The position numbers were made by a program, and so were the translations under genes. A stretch of DNA of 64,000 bases. It comes from Corynebacterium urinipleomorphum (lineage in GTDB: Bacteria; Actinomycetota; Actinomycetes; Mycobacteriales; Mycobacteriaceae). Positions 10,687-19,631 of the stretch are shown in pieces. The stretch lies in assembly GCF_900155535.1 (NCBI RefSeq), contig NZ_LT706965.1, positions 278,003 to 342,002 of the forward strand, given 5' to 3'. The notes under the pieces are model-generated. The model saw only the letters and a list, made by a program, of their open reading frames with translations. It had not been told where the DNA came from and made no database searches. Positions within the stretch are counted from its first letter, which is position 1. The number at the start of each line of letters is the position of its first letter.

Positions 10687-10977
10687 GTGAATATGCTCGG
10701 TGCCGTTCTCTATTCCCTTGTCGGTCTGTACACGCTCTTCGTGATCATCAGGCTGATCATCGAGATGATCCAGTCTTTTTCGAAGCACTTCGCCCCGCCA
10801 CGTTGGTTCATGGTGGTTGGAGAGTTCTTCTTTGTGGTCACGGATCCGCCGATCAAGTTTCTCCGCCGCTTCATCCCACCGCTGCCTCTTGGCGCGGTCG
10901 CGCTGGATGTCAGCGTGATCGTGTTGTTTCTCGTTCTCGCTGTTCTGCAAACGGTCATCCGAAGCGTGATGCTGTAG
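10687..10977 (+). CDS. YggT family membrane protein
   Basis: This 96-residue integral membrane protein has two long hydrophobic segments (about residues 3-27 and 63-93) around a loop with TDPPIKFLRRFIPP, a typical YggT-family motif. Its biochemical role is unknown; the family sits between sepF and divIVA across Gram-positives and is linked with envelope or division functions. GTG at 10687 is used as the start; an in-frame ATG lies two codons later. Confidence 0.85.
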   Translation: MNMLGAVLYSLVGLYTLFVIIRLIIEMIQSFSKHFAPPRWFMVVGEFFFVVTDPPIKFLRRFIPPLPLGAVALDVSVIVLFLVLAVLQTVIRSVML

Positions 10978-11055
10978 CGGTGCAGAACTTTGAACTGCGG
11001 CGAATTTTCTAGGCGGCCCCGCATTTTGATTGGCAAAACGGGCCCGTTGAAACTC

Positions 11056-11109
11056 ACCCTCGGGTAAACGTTGAGGGTATAACTACTGTCAGCTAGGCTT
11101 TATGCCTAG
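11056..11109 (+). promoter_or_regulatory. wag31 promoter region with two inverted repeats
   Basis: ACCCT (11056-11060) and AGGGT (11074-11078), separated by 13 bases, mirror the element before ftsZ. A TATAAC -10-like box (11078-11083) overlaps the right arm, so a bound protein would cover it. Eight to nine bases after the predicted start of transcription is a perfect CTAGGC-N5-GCCTAG palindrome (11093-11109). The remaining untranslated leader is about 60 bases. The promoter call is inferred. Confidence 0.4.
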
Positions 11110-11168
11110 ACCGTGCCACTGGCCTCTAAGGGGCTGGCAAAAAACGTCATTACTTGAAGGGAACGCAA

Positions 11169-12140
11169 ATGCCGCTGACACCAGCTGACGTGCACAATGT
11201 CGCTTTCAGCAAGCCGCCGATTGGCAAGCGTGGCTACAACGAAGACGAGGTCGACCAGTTCCTCGACCTCGTTGAAGACACTCTCGCCCAGCTGCAGGAT
11301 GAGAACGACGATCTCCGTGCCCGCGTGGAGGAGCTCGGCTCTGGCGCGAGTGCACCGGCTGCAGCGGCACCGGCGGGCCAGCCTGCCAACCAGGTGGACG
11401 AGCGGGCTATCCGCCAGGACATCGAGACGAAGCTACGCAAGGAATACGAGGCTCGCTTGAGCGATGCTGAGAACGAGGCAAAGGCTGCCCGTTCCCGCGC
11501 TGAGGCTGCGGACGCCGAGATCCGCTCCGCCCGCGAAGAAGCCGCCCAGGCACGCAAGCAGGCAGAGGCACTCAAGAACGAGGCATCCCAGGCGCAGGCT
11601 CAGGGCATTTCCCGCCCGGTCGCCCAGCAGCAGCCGCAGTCGACCGGTGACGCACACGTCCAGGCCGCACGTGTTCTGGAGCTGGCGCAGGAGACCGCGG
11701 ACCGTCTCACCCGCGAGGCGGCGGAAGAGTCCCAGCGCGTGACCGAAGAGGCACGTTCCAAGGCCACCACGCAGGTGTCCGACGCGGAGAAGAAGGCCGC
11801 CGAGACCACCCAGGCCGCCGAGCAGCGCGCTAACCAGCTCGTCGGTGAAGCAGAGCGCAAGGCCGAAGAGACCACCAACGACGCCAACTCCCGCGCCGAG
11901 GCCCAGATCCGCCAGGCGGAGGAGCAGGCAGCCAAGCTGAAGGCTGATGCAGAGCGCAAGCACACCGAGATCATGAACACGGTCAAGCAGCAGCAGACCG
12001 CTCTCGAGTCCCGCATCGCTGAGCTCCGCACCTTCGAACGCGAGTACCGCACCCGCCTGAAGACCCTGCTGGAGTCCCAGCTCGAGGAGCTGGAGACCCG
12101 TGGCTCTTCCGCTCCGAGCGGCGACGTGAACAACAAGTAA
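11169..12140 (+). CDS. wag31: Wag31/DivIVA polar growth scaffold
   Basis: Wag31 (DivIVA) self-assembles at the cell poles and directs apical wall synthesis in Corynebacteriales. The N-terminal membrane-binding domain ([20 protein letters not shown]) is at residues 3-22 and is followed by long Ala/Glu/Gln/Arg-rich coiled coils to the end, in 323 residues. The start is ATG 11169, with a purine-rich ribosome-binding site (GAAGGGA) ten bases before it; an in-frame ATG 15 bases upstream lies inside that site. A strong terminator follows. Confidence 0.96.
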   Translation: MPLTPADVHNVAFSKPPIGKRGYNEDEVDQFLDLVEDTLAQLQDENDDLRARVEELGSGASAPAAAAPAGQPANQVDERAIRQDIETKLRKEYEARLSDAENEAKAARSRAEAADAEIRSAREEAAQARKQAEALKNEASQAQAQGISRPVAQQQPQSTGDAHVQAARVLELAQETADRLTREAAEESQRVTEEARSKATTQVSDAEKKAAETTQAAEQRANQLVGEAERKAEETTNDANSRAEAQIRQAEEQAAKLKADAERKHTEIMNTVKQQQTALESRIAELRTFEREYRTRLKTLLESQLEELETRGSSAPSGDVNNK

Positions 12141-12168
12141 GCGCTTCAGCACCGCGCTCAACCGATGA

Positions 12169-12197
12169 GATCCGCCCCCTGTGGGGCGGGTCTTTTT
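12169..12197 (+). terminator. Intrinsic terminator after wag31
   Basis: GATCCGCCCC and GGGGCGGGTC form a ten-base-pair stem (one G-U pair) around a four-base loop, followed by TTTTT. This separates the dcw cluster from ileS. Confidence 0.9.
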
Positions 12198-12206
12198 GTT
12201 TGGGGC

Positions 12207-12443
12207 TACACTTAGGCCTTGTCACAACCAGACACGCGTTGATCCGGCCATCACCGGGGAGCGTTTCCGGAAGAACAGCCGCTTCCAGCCTGTGCGCTCC
12301 GCGCGGCCCAGTAGAACCGGACGTGCCTAGGGATACGTCAATCCTTCACCACAATGAAGTGGGGATTCACCTGGTGGATCCCAAGCGGGGTGGTACCGCG
12401 CAGACGATCTGCGTCCCCGCACAACGATGTGCGCGGAGGAAAC
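12207..12443 (+). promoter_or_regulatory. Translational T-box riboswitch of ileS (ultrashort stem I)
   Basis: A TACACT box (12207-12212) would start an RNA of about 225 bases. CCGG-CCATCA-CCGG (12244-12257) makes a short specifier hairpin whose loop contains the isoleucine codon ATC (12250-12252). GGAGCG/CGCTCC (12258-12263, 12295-12300) forms a second stem. The conserved T-box core GGGTGGTACCGCG is at 12388-12400, with TGGT (12391-12394) to pair with uncharged tRNA ends. A further hairpin CGCAC-N6-GTGCG (12418-12433) lies just before the GGAGGA ribosome-binding site, with CC/GG pairs reaching it. There is no U-run, so control should be at translation, as known for actinobacterial ileS T-boxes. 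Confidence 0.9.
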
Positions 12444-15400
12444 ATGGCAGACAATCAGCAAGGTGTCGGGCACGTCTACCCGAAGGTGGACATGACCGGG
12501 GGATCGTCGAAATTCCCCGACATGGAGCGCATTGTCCTGGATTTCTGGAATGAGGACGGCACCTTCCAGGCCAGCTTGGACAACCGCGAGGGCTGCGAGG
12601 AATACGTCTTCAACGACGGCCCGCCGTTCGCTAACGGCCTGCCGCACTACGGCCACCTGCTCACCGGCTACGTGAAGGACATCGTCCCACGCTTCCGCAC
12701 CATGACCGGGTACCGCGTGCCCCGCGTCTTCGGCTGGGACTGCCACGGCCTGCCGGCGGAGCTCGAGGCGGAGAAGCAGCTGGGCATCACTGACAAGTCC
12801 CAGATCGAGGACATGGGCCTGGCCAAATTCAACGAGTACTGCGGCACCTCGGTGATGCACTACGCCGACGAGTGGGAGAACTACGTCACCCGCCAGGCGC
12901 GCTGGGTCGATTTCGAGAACGGCTACAAGACGATGGACCTCGAGTACATGGAGTCCGTCATGTGGGCGTTCAAGGAGCTCTACGACAAGGGCCTCATCTA
13001 TCAGGGCTTCCGCGTTCTGCCGTACTCCTGGGCCGAGCACACGCCGTTGTCGAACCAGGAGACGCGCCTCGACGACGCGTACAAGGAGCGCCAGGACCCG
13101 ACGGTCACCGTCACGTTCCCCATCAAGGACACCAAGGGGCACGACGAGCTTGTCGACGCCGCCTTTATCGCCTGGACCACCACCCCCTGGACCACTCCGT
13201 CGAACCAGGCTCTGGCTGTGGGCCCGGAGGTGGAGTACTCGCTCGTCCGCGTGGGTGAGGACACCTCGGTACCGGAATTCGCCGGCACCAAGCTAGTTTT
13301 GGCCACCGACCTGATCACGTCCTACGCCAAGGAGCTGGGTGAGAACCCGGAGGTGCTGGCCACCTACCGGGGTGCGGATCTGGAGGGCATCACTTACGAG
13401 CCGCTCTTCGAGTACTTCGCCGACCAGCCGAATTCCTTCCAGGTGCTGCTCGCCGACTACGTCACCACCGAGGACGGCACCGGTGTCGTCCACCAGGCTC
13501 CTGCTTTCGGTGAGGACGATATGCTCACCTGCCAGAAGTACGACATCGACTTGGTCATCCCGGTCGACGCCGACGGCAAGTTCACCTCCCTCGTTCCGGA
13601 TTACGAGGGCAAGCTCGTCTTCGATGCCAACCGCGACATCATCCGCGACCTGCGCGCAAAGGGCCGTGTTGTCCGCGACCAGACCATCGTCCACTCCTAC
13701 CCGCACTCCTGGCGCTCCGGTGAGCCGCTTATCTACATGGCGCTGCCCGCGTGGTTTGTGAAGGTCGTGGACGTCCGTGACCGGATGGTGGAGCTGAACC
13801 AGGAGATCGAGTGGATCCCGGGTCACATCCGCGACGGCCAGTTCGGCAAATGGCTCGAAGGCGCGCGCGACTGGAATATCTCCCGCACCCGCTACTGGGG
13901 CTCCCCGGTGCCGGCGTGGGTGTCCGACAACCCGGAGTACCCGCGCGTGGATGTCTACGGCTCCCTCGACGAGCTGGAAGCAGACTTCGGCGTTCGCCCC
14001 GAATCGCTGCACCGCCCGTACATCGATGAGCTGACCCGCCCCAACCCGGACGACCCGACCGGCAAGTCCACCATGCGCCGCGTTCCGGACGTTCTGGACT
14101 GCTGGTTCGAGTCCGGCTCGATGCCGTTCGCCCAGTACCACTACCCGTTCGAGAACAACGACGAGTTTGAGACCCGCCAGCCGGCCGACTTCATTGTCGA
14201 GTACTCCGGCCAGACCCGCGGCTGGTTCTATGTCCAGCACGTGCTTTCAACCGCTTTGTTCGACCGTGTCGCCTTCAATCAGGTCGTCGCCCATGGCATT
14301 GTTCTGGGTTCCGATGGGCAGAAGATGTCCAAGTCCAAGGGAAACTACCCGAATGTCAACGAGGTCTTCGACCGTGACGGCTCCGACGCCATGCGCTGGT
14401 TCCTCATGTCCAGCCCGATCCTCCGCGGAGGTAACCTGATCGTCACCGAGCAGGGCATCCGCGACGGTGTGCGCCAGGCGATCCTGCCTATCTGGAACGC
14501 CTACTCATTCCTGCAGCTGTACGCGGACCGCGAGGCCACCTGGGACACCAGCTCCGACAACGTTCTTGACCGGTACATCCTGGCTAAATTGCACGACACC
14601 GTCGAGCGCACCAGCGCGGCGCTCGAGGCGACGGACATCTCCGGCGCGTGCGAAGAGGTCCGTCTCTTCGCCGACACCCTGACCAACTGGTACGTCCGCC
14701 GCTCCCGCGACCGTTTCTGGGCGGGCCAGGAGCAGCACCCGGAGGCGTTCAACACCCTTTACACGGTGTTGGAGGTGCTCGCTCGTACCGTGGCTCCGCT
14801 TCTGCCATTCATCAGCGAGGTCATGTGGCGCGGTCTCACCGGCGGCCGTTCGGTGCACCTGGCTGACTACCCGAAGGCCGCAGAGTTCCCGGCCGACGAC
14901 GAGCTCGTCGCCGCCATGGACGCCACCCGCGCCGTGTGTTCGGCGGCATCCTCGTTGCGTAAGGCGAAGAAGCTGCGCAACCGTCTGCCGCTGCCGGCGC
15001 TCAAGGTCGCACTGCCTGAGGCTGACACGCTCGCACCATTCGAGTCGGTCATCCGCGACGAGGTCAACGTGAAGAACGTGGAACTGACCAGCGACGTAGA
15101 CTCCGCTGGCACCTTCGAGGTCGTCGTCAATGCCAAGGTCGCCGGGCCGAAGCTGGGCAAGGACGTCCAGCGCGCGATCAAGAACGTCAAGGCCGGCAAC
15201 TACGTGCACGACGGTGAGAACGTCGTGGTCGACGGCGACCTGGTGCTCACCCCGGACCTGTACACCGAGCGCCTTGTCGCCGCTGATCCGGATTCCACCG
15301 CCCGTGTGGAGGGCATGGATGGCCTCGTCGTGCTGGACACCACCCTGACCGAGGAGCTCGAGGCGGAGGGTTGGGCAGCCGACGTGATCCGCGGCCTGCA

Positions 15401-15617
15401 GGATGCCCGCAAGAATGAGGGCTTCGAAGTCACCGACCGCATCAGCGTCACCCTCCATGTCCCGGAGGACAAGGAGGAGTGGGCGAACCGTCACGCCGAC
15501 CACATCGCCGCCGAGACCCTGGCCACGTCGTTCACCGTCACCACCGACGCCGAAGCCGACGCCAACGGCCACCAGGTCCTTGACGGCGTCACCGCTGAGG
15601 TGGCCAAGAACGGCTAG
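12444..15617 (+). CDS. ileS: Isoleucyl-tRNA synthetase
   Basis: This class Ia synthetase charges tRNA-Ile and edits valine. The HIGH-type motif HYGH is near residue 67, the CP1 editing insertion follows, and KMSKS is near residue 628; a C-terminal anticodon-binding region completes 1057 residues, the long eukaryote-like/actinobacterial type. The start at ATG 12444 is set by the GGAGGA site eight bases upstream and by the T-box; an upstream in-frame ATG falls inside the T-box and is rejected. The gene is monocistronic, between the wag31 terminator and a long inverted repeat. Confidence 0.98.
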   Translation: MADNQQGVGHVYPKVDMTGGSSKFPDMERIVLDFWNEDGTFQASLDNREGCEEYVFNDGPPFANGLPHYGHLLTGYVKDIVPRFRTMTGYRVPRVFGWDCHGLPAELEAEKQLGITDKSQIEDMGLAKFNEYCGTSVMHYADEWENYVTRQARWVDFENGYKTMDLEYMESVMWAFKELYDKGLIYQGFRVLPYSWAEHTPLSNQETRLDDAYKERQDPTVTVTFPIKDTKGHDELVDAAFIAWTTTPWTTPSNQALAVGPEVEYSLVRVGEDTSVPEFAGTKLVLATDLITSYAKELGENPEVLATYRGADLEGITYEPLFEYFADQPNSFQVLLADYVTTEDGTGVVHQAPAFGEDDMLTCQKYDIDLVIPVDADGKFTSLVPDYEGKLVFDANRDIIRDLRAKGRVVRDQTIVHSYPHSWRSGEPLIYMALPAWFVKVVDVRDRMVELNQEIEWIPGHIRDGQFGKWLEGARDWNISRTRYWGSPVPAWVSDNPEYPRVDVYGSLDELEADFGVRPESLHRPYIDELTRPNPDDPTGKSTMRRVPDVLDCWFESGSMPFAQYHYPFENNDEFETRQPADFIVEYSGQTRGWFYVQHVLSTALFDRVAFNQVVAHGIVLGSDGQKMSKSKGNYPNVNEVFDRDGSDAMRWFLMSSPILRGGNLIVTEQGIRDGVRQAILPIWNAYSFLQLYADREATWDTSSDNVLDRYILAKLHDTVERTSAALEATDISGACEEVRLFADTLTNWYVRRSRDRFWAGQEQHPEAFNTLYTVLEVLARTVAPLLPFISEVMWRGLTGGRSVHLADYPKAAEFPADDELVAAMDATRAVCSAASSLRKAKKLRNRLPLPALKVALPEADTLAPFESVIRDEVNVKNVELTSDVDSAGTFEVVVNAKVAGPKLGKDVQRAIKNVKAGNYVHDGENVVVDGDLVLTPDLYTERLVAADPDSTARVEGMDGLVVLDTTLTEELEAEGWAADVIRGLQDARKNEGFEVTDRISVTLHVPEDKEEWANRHADHIAAETLATSFTVTTDAEADANGHQVLDGVTAEVAKNG

Positions 15618-15746
15618 CCCCACCTGCCCTAGCTAGACACCTATCCCAGGGTTCCTATTCACAAGGTCACGAAATTTCCGGCCGCTACAGCCACCTTGTG
15701 AACAGGCATCCTGGGATAGTTTTGTGGATGAGGCAGGGCAGCGGGG
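15618..15746. repeat. Long nested inverted repeat between ileS and vapC
   Basis: The inner arms are 27 bases each, at 15641-15667 and 15693-15719, with 24 identical complementary positions, and they enclose 25 bases. Outer arms (15618-15630 and 15735-15746; CTGCCCT against AGGGCAG, then C/G runs) frame it. TTTT follows the right arm, so on the plus strand it could end ileS transcription. Its length and nested form exceed an ordinary terminator; it may be a small mobile or palindromic repeat unit. No reading frame of note lies inside. Confidence 0.75.
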
Positions 15747-15751
15747 TGTTT

Positions 15752-16156
15752 CTACACAGCCACAATCCGTACGAGGTCTTCGATTCCTTTGAAGTCCTCT
15801 GGGTTTCGAGTAAATAGCCGTAGGTCTTCTGCAAGCGCACAACTAGCAATCAACAGGTCAGCAAGACGGCGTCGCGGTGAACGCCCGGATTCGACGATCG
15901 AGGCATAAATCAATCCGTACGCTCGGGCGGCTCGTGCATCGAAGGGAATGCACTCAAACAAAGACTCGATGCGTTGGAGTTGCGATGTTCTTCTTGCCCG
16001 CTCCATATTGTCGGAGGTGGCTGAGGGACCAGCGGCAAGCTCGGCCAAGGTGATGCTGGAGATAGCGAATTCGTCGGGCAACACATCAGGATCGATTTCG
16101 CCCAGATCCAGGACTACGGACGTGTCCAGTAATCCCCGGTCATACGCGTACCTCAA
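15752..16156 (-). CDS. vapC: VapC-type PIN-domain toxin
   Basis: VapC toxins are PIN-domain ribonucleases that cut tRNA or rRNA when freed from their antitoxin. The acidic active-site residues are present: D11 (LLDTSVV), E39 (SSITLAEL), D100 (ADLLIASCA) and a last acidic group at TRNPEDF (D121). The length of 134 residues is normal. No ATG fits; the frame begins at TTG 16156, overlapping the end of vapB by 17 bases, and this start lies inside a perfect hairpin. The region looks less GC-rich than its neighbours, in keeping with transfer. Its frame is intact, so it is probably functional. Confidence 0.85.
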   Translation of the reverse strand: MRYAYDRGLLDTSVVLDLGEIDPDVLPDEFAISSITLAELAAGPSATSDNMERARRTSQLQRIESLFECIPFDARAARAYGLIYASIVESGRSPRRRLADLLIASCALAEDLRLFTRNPEDFKGIEDLVRIVAV

Positions 16157-16394
16157 CCCCCTGGTTGAGGTACGCGTCTACGTCGATCCGGAATTGTTGA
16201 GAATCGATTTTCGGCGCTCCCCGGAAAGCATCAAGGACATCCTGCTTGCGGGCAAAACGGGAGCGGCGCAATGGTCGAAGTTCTCCGATGGGCTGAGCGT
16301 TACGTGTCACAACGAAACTCCGCCCCGCATCCAGCTCACGCATGATTCGGGCACTTTCGTTGCGCAACTCCCTTTGGCTAACGATGTCCGTCAT
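16140..16394 (-). CDS. vapB: VapB/Phd-type antitoxin
   Basis: This 84-residue protein has the N-terminal DNA-binding fold of Phd/YefM antitoxins, with SQRELRNESARIMRELDAG followed by the strand motif FVVTRNAQPIGEL. The C-terminal 35 residues are the probable toxin-neutralising tail. It lies immediately upstream of vapC and overlaps it, the standard antitoxin-first order. A TACGCT box (minus strand, 16401-16406) six bases before the ATG suggests a leaderless, probably self-repressed promoter. Confidence 0.85.
   Translation of the reverse strand: MTDIVSQRELRNESARIMRELDAGRSFVVTRNAQPIGELRPLRRSRFARKQDVLDAFRGAPKIDSQQFRIDVDAYLNQGVEVRV
16144..16177 (-). promoter_or_regulatory. Perfect 15-bp hairpin at the vapB stop / vapC start
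   Basis: The arms at 16144-16158 and 16163-16177 are perfectly complementary with a four-base loop. The vapC TTG start (16154-16156) is inside the stem and the AGGGGG purine run occupies the loop and its edge. In the mRNA the toxin start would be hidden until ribosomes finish vapB, which could set the antitoxin:toxin ratio. Confidence 0.6.
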
Positions 16395-16400
16395 GCCTTG

Positions 16401-16406
16401 AGCGTA
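16401..16406 (-). promoter_or_regulatory. Putative -10 box for vapBC
   Basis: TACGCT on the minus strand lies six bases before the vapB ATG. No ribosome-binding site is visible, which fits a leaderless transcript. Confidence 0.4.
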
Positions 16407-16484
16407 GCACCGATTGCTACGGGCGCATTGGGTTCGAGGAGACCAAGGCGCGGCCCTTAGCTGGGTTCAGTCGCGGCATCGGCC

Positions 16485-16490
16485 TACGCT
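16485..16490 (+). promoter_or_regulatory. Putative -10 box for dinB
   Basis: TACGCT is nine bases before ATG 16500. This supports that ATG over the GTG at 16494, which would be only three bases from the box. No SOS-box-like sequence was recognised nearby. Confidence 0.4.
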
Positions 16491-16499
16491 GGAGTGGCT

Positions 16500-17891
16500 A
16501 TGACTCGCTGGGTGCTGCACATCGACATGGACGCGTTCTACGCGTCCTGCGAGCAGCTGACCCGTCCCACGTTGAAGGGGCGCCCGGTGCTCGTCGCCGG
16601 GGTGACAGGCCGCGGAGTGGTCGCCGGCGCCAGCTACGAGGCGCGGACATACGGCGCGCACTCGGCGATGCCGACCTACCGCGCGGTTCAGCTCGTCGGG
16701 CCGAAAGCAGTGCTGGTCTCACCGCGGCGGCCGGTGTACACCACGGCATCGCGCCGGGTGTTCGAGATCATTAGCCGCCGCGTGGACGTTGTGGAGCAGC
16801 TCTCCATCGACGAGGCTTTTCTCGAGCCGCGGGAGTTGGCGGGGGCATCGCCCGAGGACGTGGAGTCATGGGCGAACGAACTGCGCGAGGAGATTCGCCA
16901 GGAGACCGGGTTGCCCAGCTCCATCGGCGCGGGCACCGGCAAGCAGTACGCGAAGATCGGTTCCGGCCTGGCTAAGCCAGACGGCACGTTCATCATTCCG
17001 CGGGACAAACAGACGGAGATTCTCCACCCGCTGCCCGTGGGCGAGCTGTGGGGAGTCGGTCCCGTCACGGCCGCGAAGCTCACGGGCATCGGTGTGGAGA
17101 CCATCGGCGATTTCGCGGCCATGAGCGAGCGCGAGGTGGAGGTCGCGCTCGGCGGGGTGGTGGCCAAACAGCTGTGGACGCTCGCTCGCGGCATCGACGA
17201 ACGCGAGGTCGCGCCCCGAGCGGAATCGAAGCAGATTTCCGCCGAACACACGTATCCGCGCGACCTCACCACAAAAGGAGAGGTGGAAGCCGCCATCAAG
17301 CGCGCAGCGGAGGGAGCGCACAAACGCCTGCTTATCGACGGCCGAGGTGCCCGCACCGTCACCGTCAAACTCAAGATGGCTGATTTCCACATCGAGTCGC
17401 GCTCCAGCACGTTGACGTACGCCACCGATGACTTGGACACGCTCACGGCCGCGGCGTTCCGGATTGCCCGCTACCCAGACGAATTGGGGCCGATCCGCCT
17501 CGTCGGCGTGGGGTTCTCCGGACTTGAAACAGTCATGCAGGAGGTGCTGTTCCCGGAGTTGGACCGCGCGAACCTGCCCGAGCCGCAGGAGGGGGAGGTG
17601 CTTCCCGTCATTCCTGCAGGGACTCGGGCGTGGACAGCCACGCAGGACGTCCACCACACTGAGTTCGGCCACGGCTGGATTCAAGGTGCCGGCCACGGGT
17701 TCGTCACCGTCCGGTTTGAGACCCGCGCAAGCGGGCCGGGCCCCGTAAAGAATTTGCGTGCCGACGATCCCGAGCTGCAGCCCGCTGACCCCGTTGCATC
17801 GCTGGCGTGGGAGGACTGGGAACCGTCTACCGCGGCTGCGGCCCCGTTGGAGGTAGAGACGCCTGTGGGAGAGGAGAGCGAGGGAGACTGA
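16500..17891 (+). CDS. dinB: DNA polymerase IV (Y-family)
   Basis: DinB is an error-prone Y-family polymerase for bypass of damaged bases. The catalytic carboxylates are visible: D9 (HIDMDAFYAS) and D104/E105 (LSIDEAF). A helix-hairpin-helix region (LWGVGPVTAAKLTGIGVETIG) and the little-finger domain follow, with about 80 extra C-terminal residues that are Pro/Glu-rich. The protein is 463 residues from ATG 16500. Its 3' end overlaps the convergent histidine kinase gene by 65 bases. Confidence 0.95.
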   Translation: MTRWVLHIDMDAFYASCEQLTRPTLKGRPVLVAGVTGRGVVAGASYEARTYGAHSAMPTYRAVQLVGPKAVLVSPRRPVYTTASRRVFEIISRRVDVVEQLSIDEAFLEPRELAGASPEDVESWANELREEIRQETGLPSSIGAGTGKQYAKIGSGLAKPDGTFIIPRDKQTEILHPLPVGELWGVGPVTAAKLTGIGVETIGDFAAMSEREVEVALGGVVAKQLWTLARGIDEREVAPRAESKQISAEHTYPRDLTTKGEVEAAIKRAAEGAHKRLLIDGRGARTVTVKLKMADFHIESRSSTLTYATDDLDTLTAAAFRIARYPDELGPIRLVGVGFSGLETVMQEVLFPELDRANLPEPQEGEVLPVIPAGTRAWTATQDVHHTEFGHGWIQGAGHGFVTVRFETRASGPGPVKNLRADDPELQPADPVASLAWEDWEPSTAAAAPLEVETPVGEESEGD

Positions 17892-18894
17892 GGCGCGCGA
17901 TGACCCCTCCGCCGGGCTTCGGTTCCAAGTGGAGCTGGCCGTGGTGGGAGGAGGCGATGGCGTCCACAAGAGCGAGGCCCAGCCCATGTCCCGGACCCGT
18001 GACGCGAGCGGCGCCGCGGGCGAAGGGCTCTTTGAGTTCGTTGAGCTGTTCCGCCGACATGATCGGACCGTCGTTAGAGACCTCGACGGTGACCGCGCCG
18101 TCGCCCTCGAGCAGCTTCACCTGGGTCGAGCCGTCCGCACCGTGAATCTCCGCGTTGCGGACGAGATTGTCTACGGCCTGTCGGATGAGCACCGGATCGC
18201 CGGTGACCATGACCGGTGTGGGGTGCACGCCGGGGCAGACCGAAGTTATGTCGAAGGAGGACATCGCCGGTGTCTGGGCGCGTGCGAGGTCGAGCAGAGC
18301 GGCGACTGTTTCGGCGCTGCGGCTGTTCACCGTCCGGATCTGGGAGAGGGCTTCGCTCATCTCGGCGGAGGTGGCGTTCGGCGCGAGCGCCACATCGGCG
18401 ACCGTCTGGATGGTGGCGATCGGTGTCTTCAGTTCGTGCGAGGCGTTGGCGGAGAACCGCTGCTGGCTGGCAATTGATGCTGCCAGGGAGTCCAGCATGG
18501 TGTCGAGGGCGTTGGCCAAATCCCCGACCTCGTCGGCGGCGCCGGTGTACCCGGTGCGCTGGCTCAAGTCGCCGGCGGTGACATCACGGGCGGACTGCGC
18601 GATGCCGGAGAGGGGAGTGAGCACCCATCCGGCGACGAACCAGCCGATCGCGCCGGCGAGCACGGTGAGGACAGCCAGCGTGGTCAAAGAGACCGTGAGC
18701 ACCACGCGGAGGATGTCGTCCGTGACGGGAACGGCGCCGCTGATCGCCGCTTCGTCGGGGAACACCGCCTCAAACGGCACGGGGGTGAGTTTGAGGTAGG
18801 CGTACATCACCGCAATGAGAATGCCACCGACCCCGGCGACGGTGAGCACGAACAGCAGCGTGATCCGCGCGCGGAGACTCATCGCGGCTTTCAC
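17827..18894 (-). CDS. Two-component sensor histidine kinase
   Basis: This membrane kinase has helices at about residues 10-34 and 65-92 with a 30-residue external loop, a HAMP linker (88-140), the phospho-acceptor H153 in SANASHELKTP, and an HATPase_c domain with the N-box (DNLVRNAEIHG) and G-boxes (NDGPIM, GHGLGLALV). The stimulus is unknown; the small external loop suggests membrane or intramembrane sensing. The start overlaps the stop of the response regulator (ATGA at 18891-18894). The C-terminal Pro/Leu-rich tail overlaps dinB on the other strand. Confidence 0.93.
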   Translation of the reverse strand: MKAAMSLRARITLLFVLTVAGVGGILIAVMYAYLKLTPVPFEAVFPDEAAISGAVPVTDDILRVVLTVSLTTLAVLTVLAGAIGWFVAGWVLTPLSGIAQSARDVTAGDLSQRTGYTGAADEVGDLANALDTMLDSLAASIASQQRFSANASHELKTPIATIQTVADVALAPNATSAEMSEALSQIRTVNSRSAETVAALLDLARAQTPAMSSFDITSVCPGVHPTPVMVTGDPVLIRQAVDNLVRNAEIHGADGSTQVKLLEGDGAVTVEVSNDGPIMSAEQLNELKEPFARGAARVTGPGHGLGLALVDAIASSHHGQLHLEPKPGGGVIARLSLPRSPLPQASLPPTGPQPR

Positions 18895-19580
18895 GAGCTC
18901 AACTCCGCTGGGTCAGCCGCGAAATATCCCTCGCCAGGGCGGGTGTGGATGATCCACGGCTCACCCAACTTTCGGCGCAAATACGAGATGGTCACGCGGG
19001 GCGAATTGGTGAAGGGATCGGCGTTGGCGTCCCACGCCTCCTCCAGGAGTTCCTCGGCGGAGATCACGGCGCCGCCGGCCTCCAACAGAACCTGTAGGAC
19101 AGCGAATTCTTTCGGGGAGAGGCGGATTTCGGTCTCGCCGCGCATGACGCGTTTGCGGTTGACGTCTACGCGCACGTCGCCGCAGACGAGAACCGAATTG
19201 CGCTGCGGTGAGGAACGGCGTGCCAGAGCCGAGACGCGGGCGATGAGCTCGGGGAGCTCGAAAGGCTTAGGCAGGTAATCGTCGGCGCCGAGTTCGAAGC
19301 CGCTCAAACGGTCGTCAAGGGTTCCGGCGGCGGTGAGCATGAGCACCCGGATGTGCGGGTAGTCGGCCACGATCCGGGCGCAGATCTCGTCGCCGTGCAC
19401 GCCGGGCAGGTCGCGGTCGAGCACCACCACGTCCACATTGCCGGCGTGGGAGGTGAGGTGGGACAGGGCGGACGTGCCGTCGTAAAGCGCGTGCGTGCGA
19501 AAGTCCTCCCTGCTCAACGCGGTGGAAATCGCGTCGGCGAGGAACTTCTCGTCTTCGACGATGAGTACGCGCGCGGTCAT
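18891..19580 (-). CDS. OmpR/PhoB-family response regulator
   Basis: The receiver domain shows the acidic pocket (E9, D10), the phospho-acceptor D55 in VVVLDRDLPG and K105 in LPKPF. A winged-helix DNA-binding domain covers about residues 130-225 (LSPKEFAVLQVLLEAGG). The 229-residue protein starts at ATG 19580; a longer frame upstream has no family similarity. A TAAGAT box eight bases before this ATG supports a leaderless transcript. It is co-transcribed with the kinase and divergent from the acyltransferase-like gene. Confidence 0.93.
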   Translation of the reverse strand: MTARVLIVEDEKFLADAISTALSREDFRTHALYDGTSALSHLTSHAGNVDVVVLDRDLPGVHGDEICARIVADYPHIRVLMLTAAGTLDDRLSGFELGADDYLPKPFELPELIARVSALARRSSPQRNSVLVCGDVRVDVNRKRVMRGETEIRLSPKEFAVLQVLLEAGGAVISAEELLEEAWDANADPFTNSPRVTISYLRRKLGEPWIIHTRPGEGYFAADPAELSS

Positions 19581-19588
19581 GGTTGCTG

Positions 19589-19624
19589 ATCTTAACGCCC
19601 TCGCAACATCGCCCTGAATAGCGT
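19589..19624. promoter_or_regulatory. Divergent leaderless promoters (response regulator / acyltransferase-like gene)
   Basis: On the minus strand TAAGAT (19589-19594) is eight bases before the regulator ATG. On the plus strand TAGCGT (19619-19624) is seven bases before the ATG at 19632. The gap between the genes is 51 bases, so the regulator could control both. Confidence 0.45.
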
Positions 19625-19631
19625 GCGGAGC

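Noticed and set aside
12354..12443. In-frame N-terminal extension of ileS
   Set aside because: It runs through the T-box core and lacks a ribosome-binding site; the true start follows GGAGGA.
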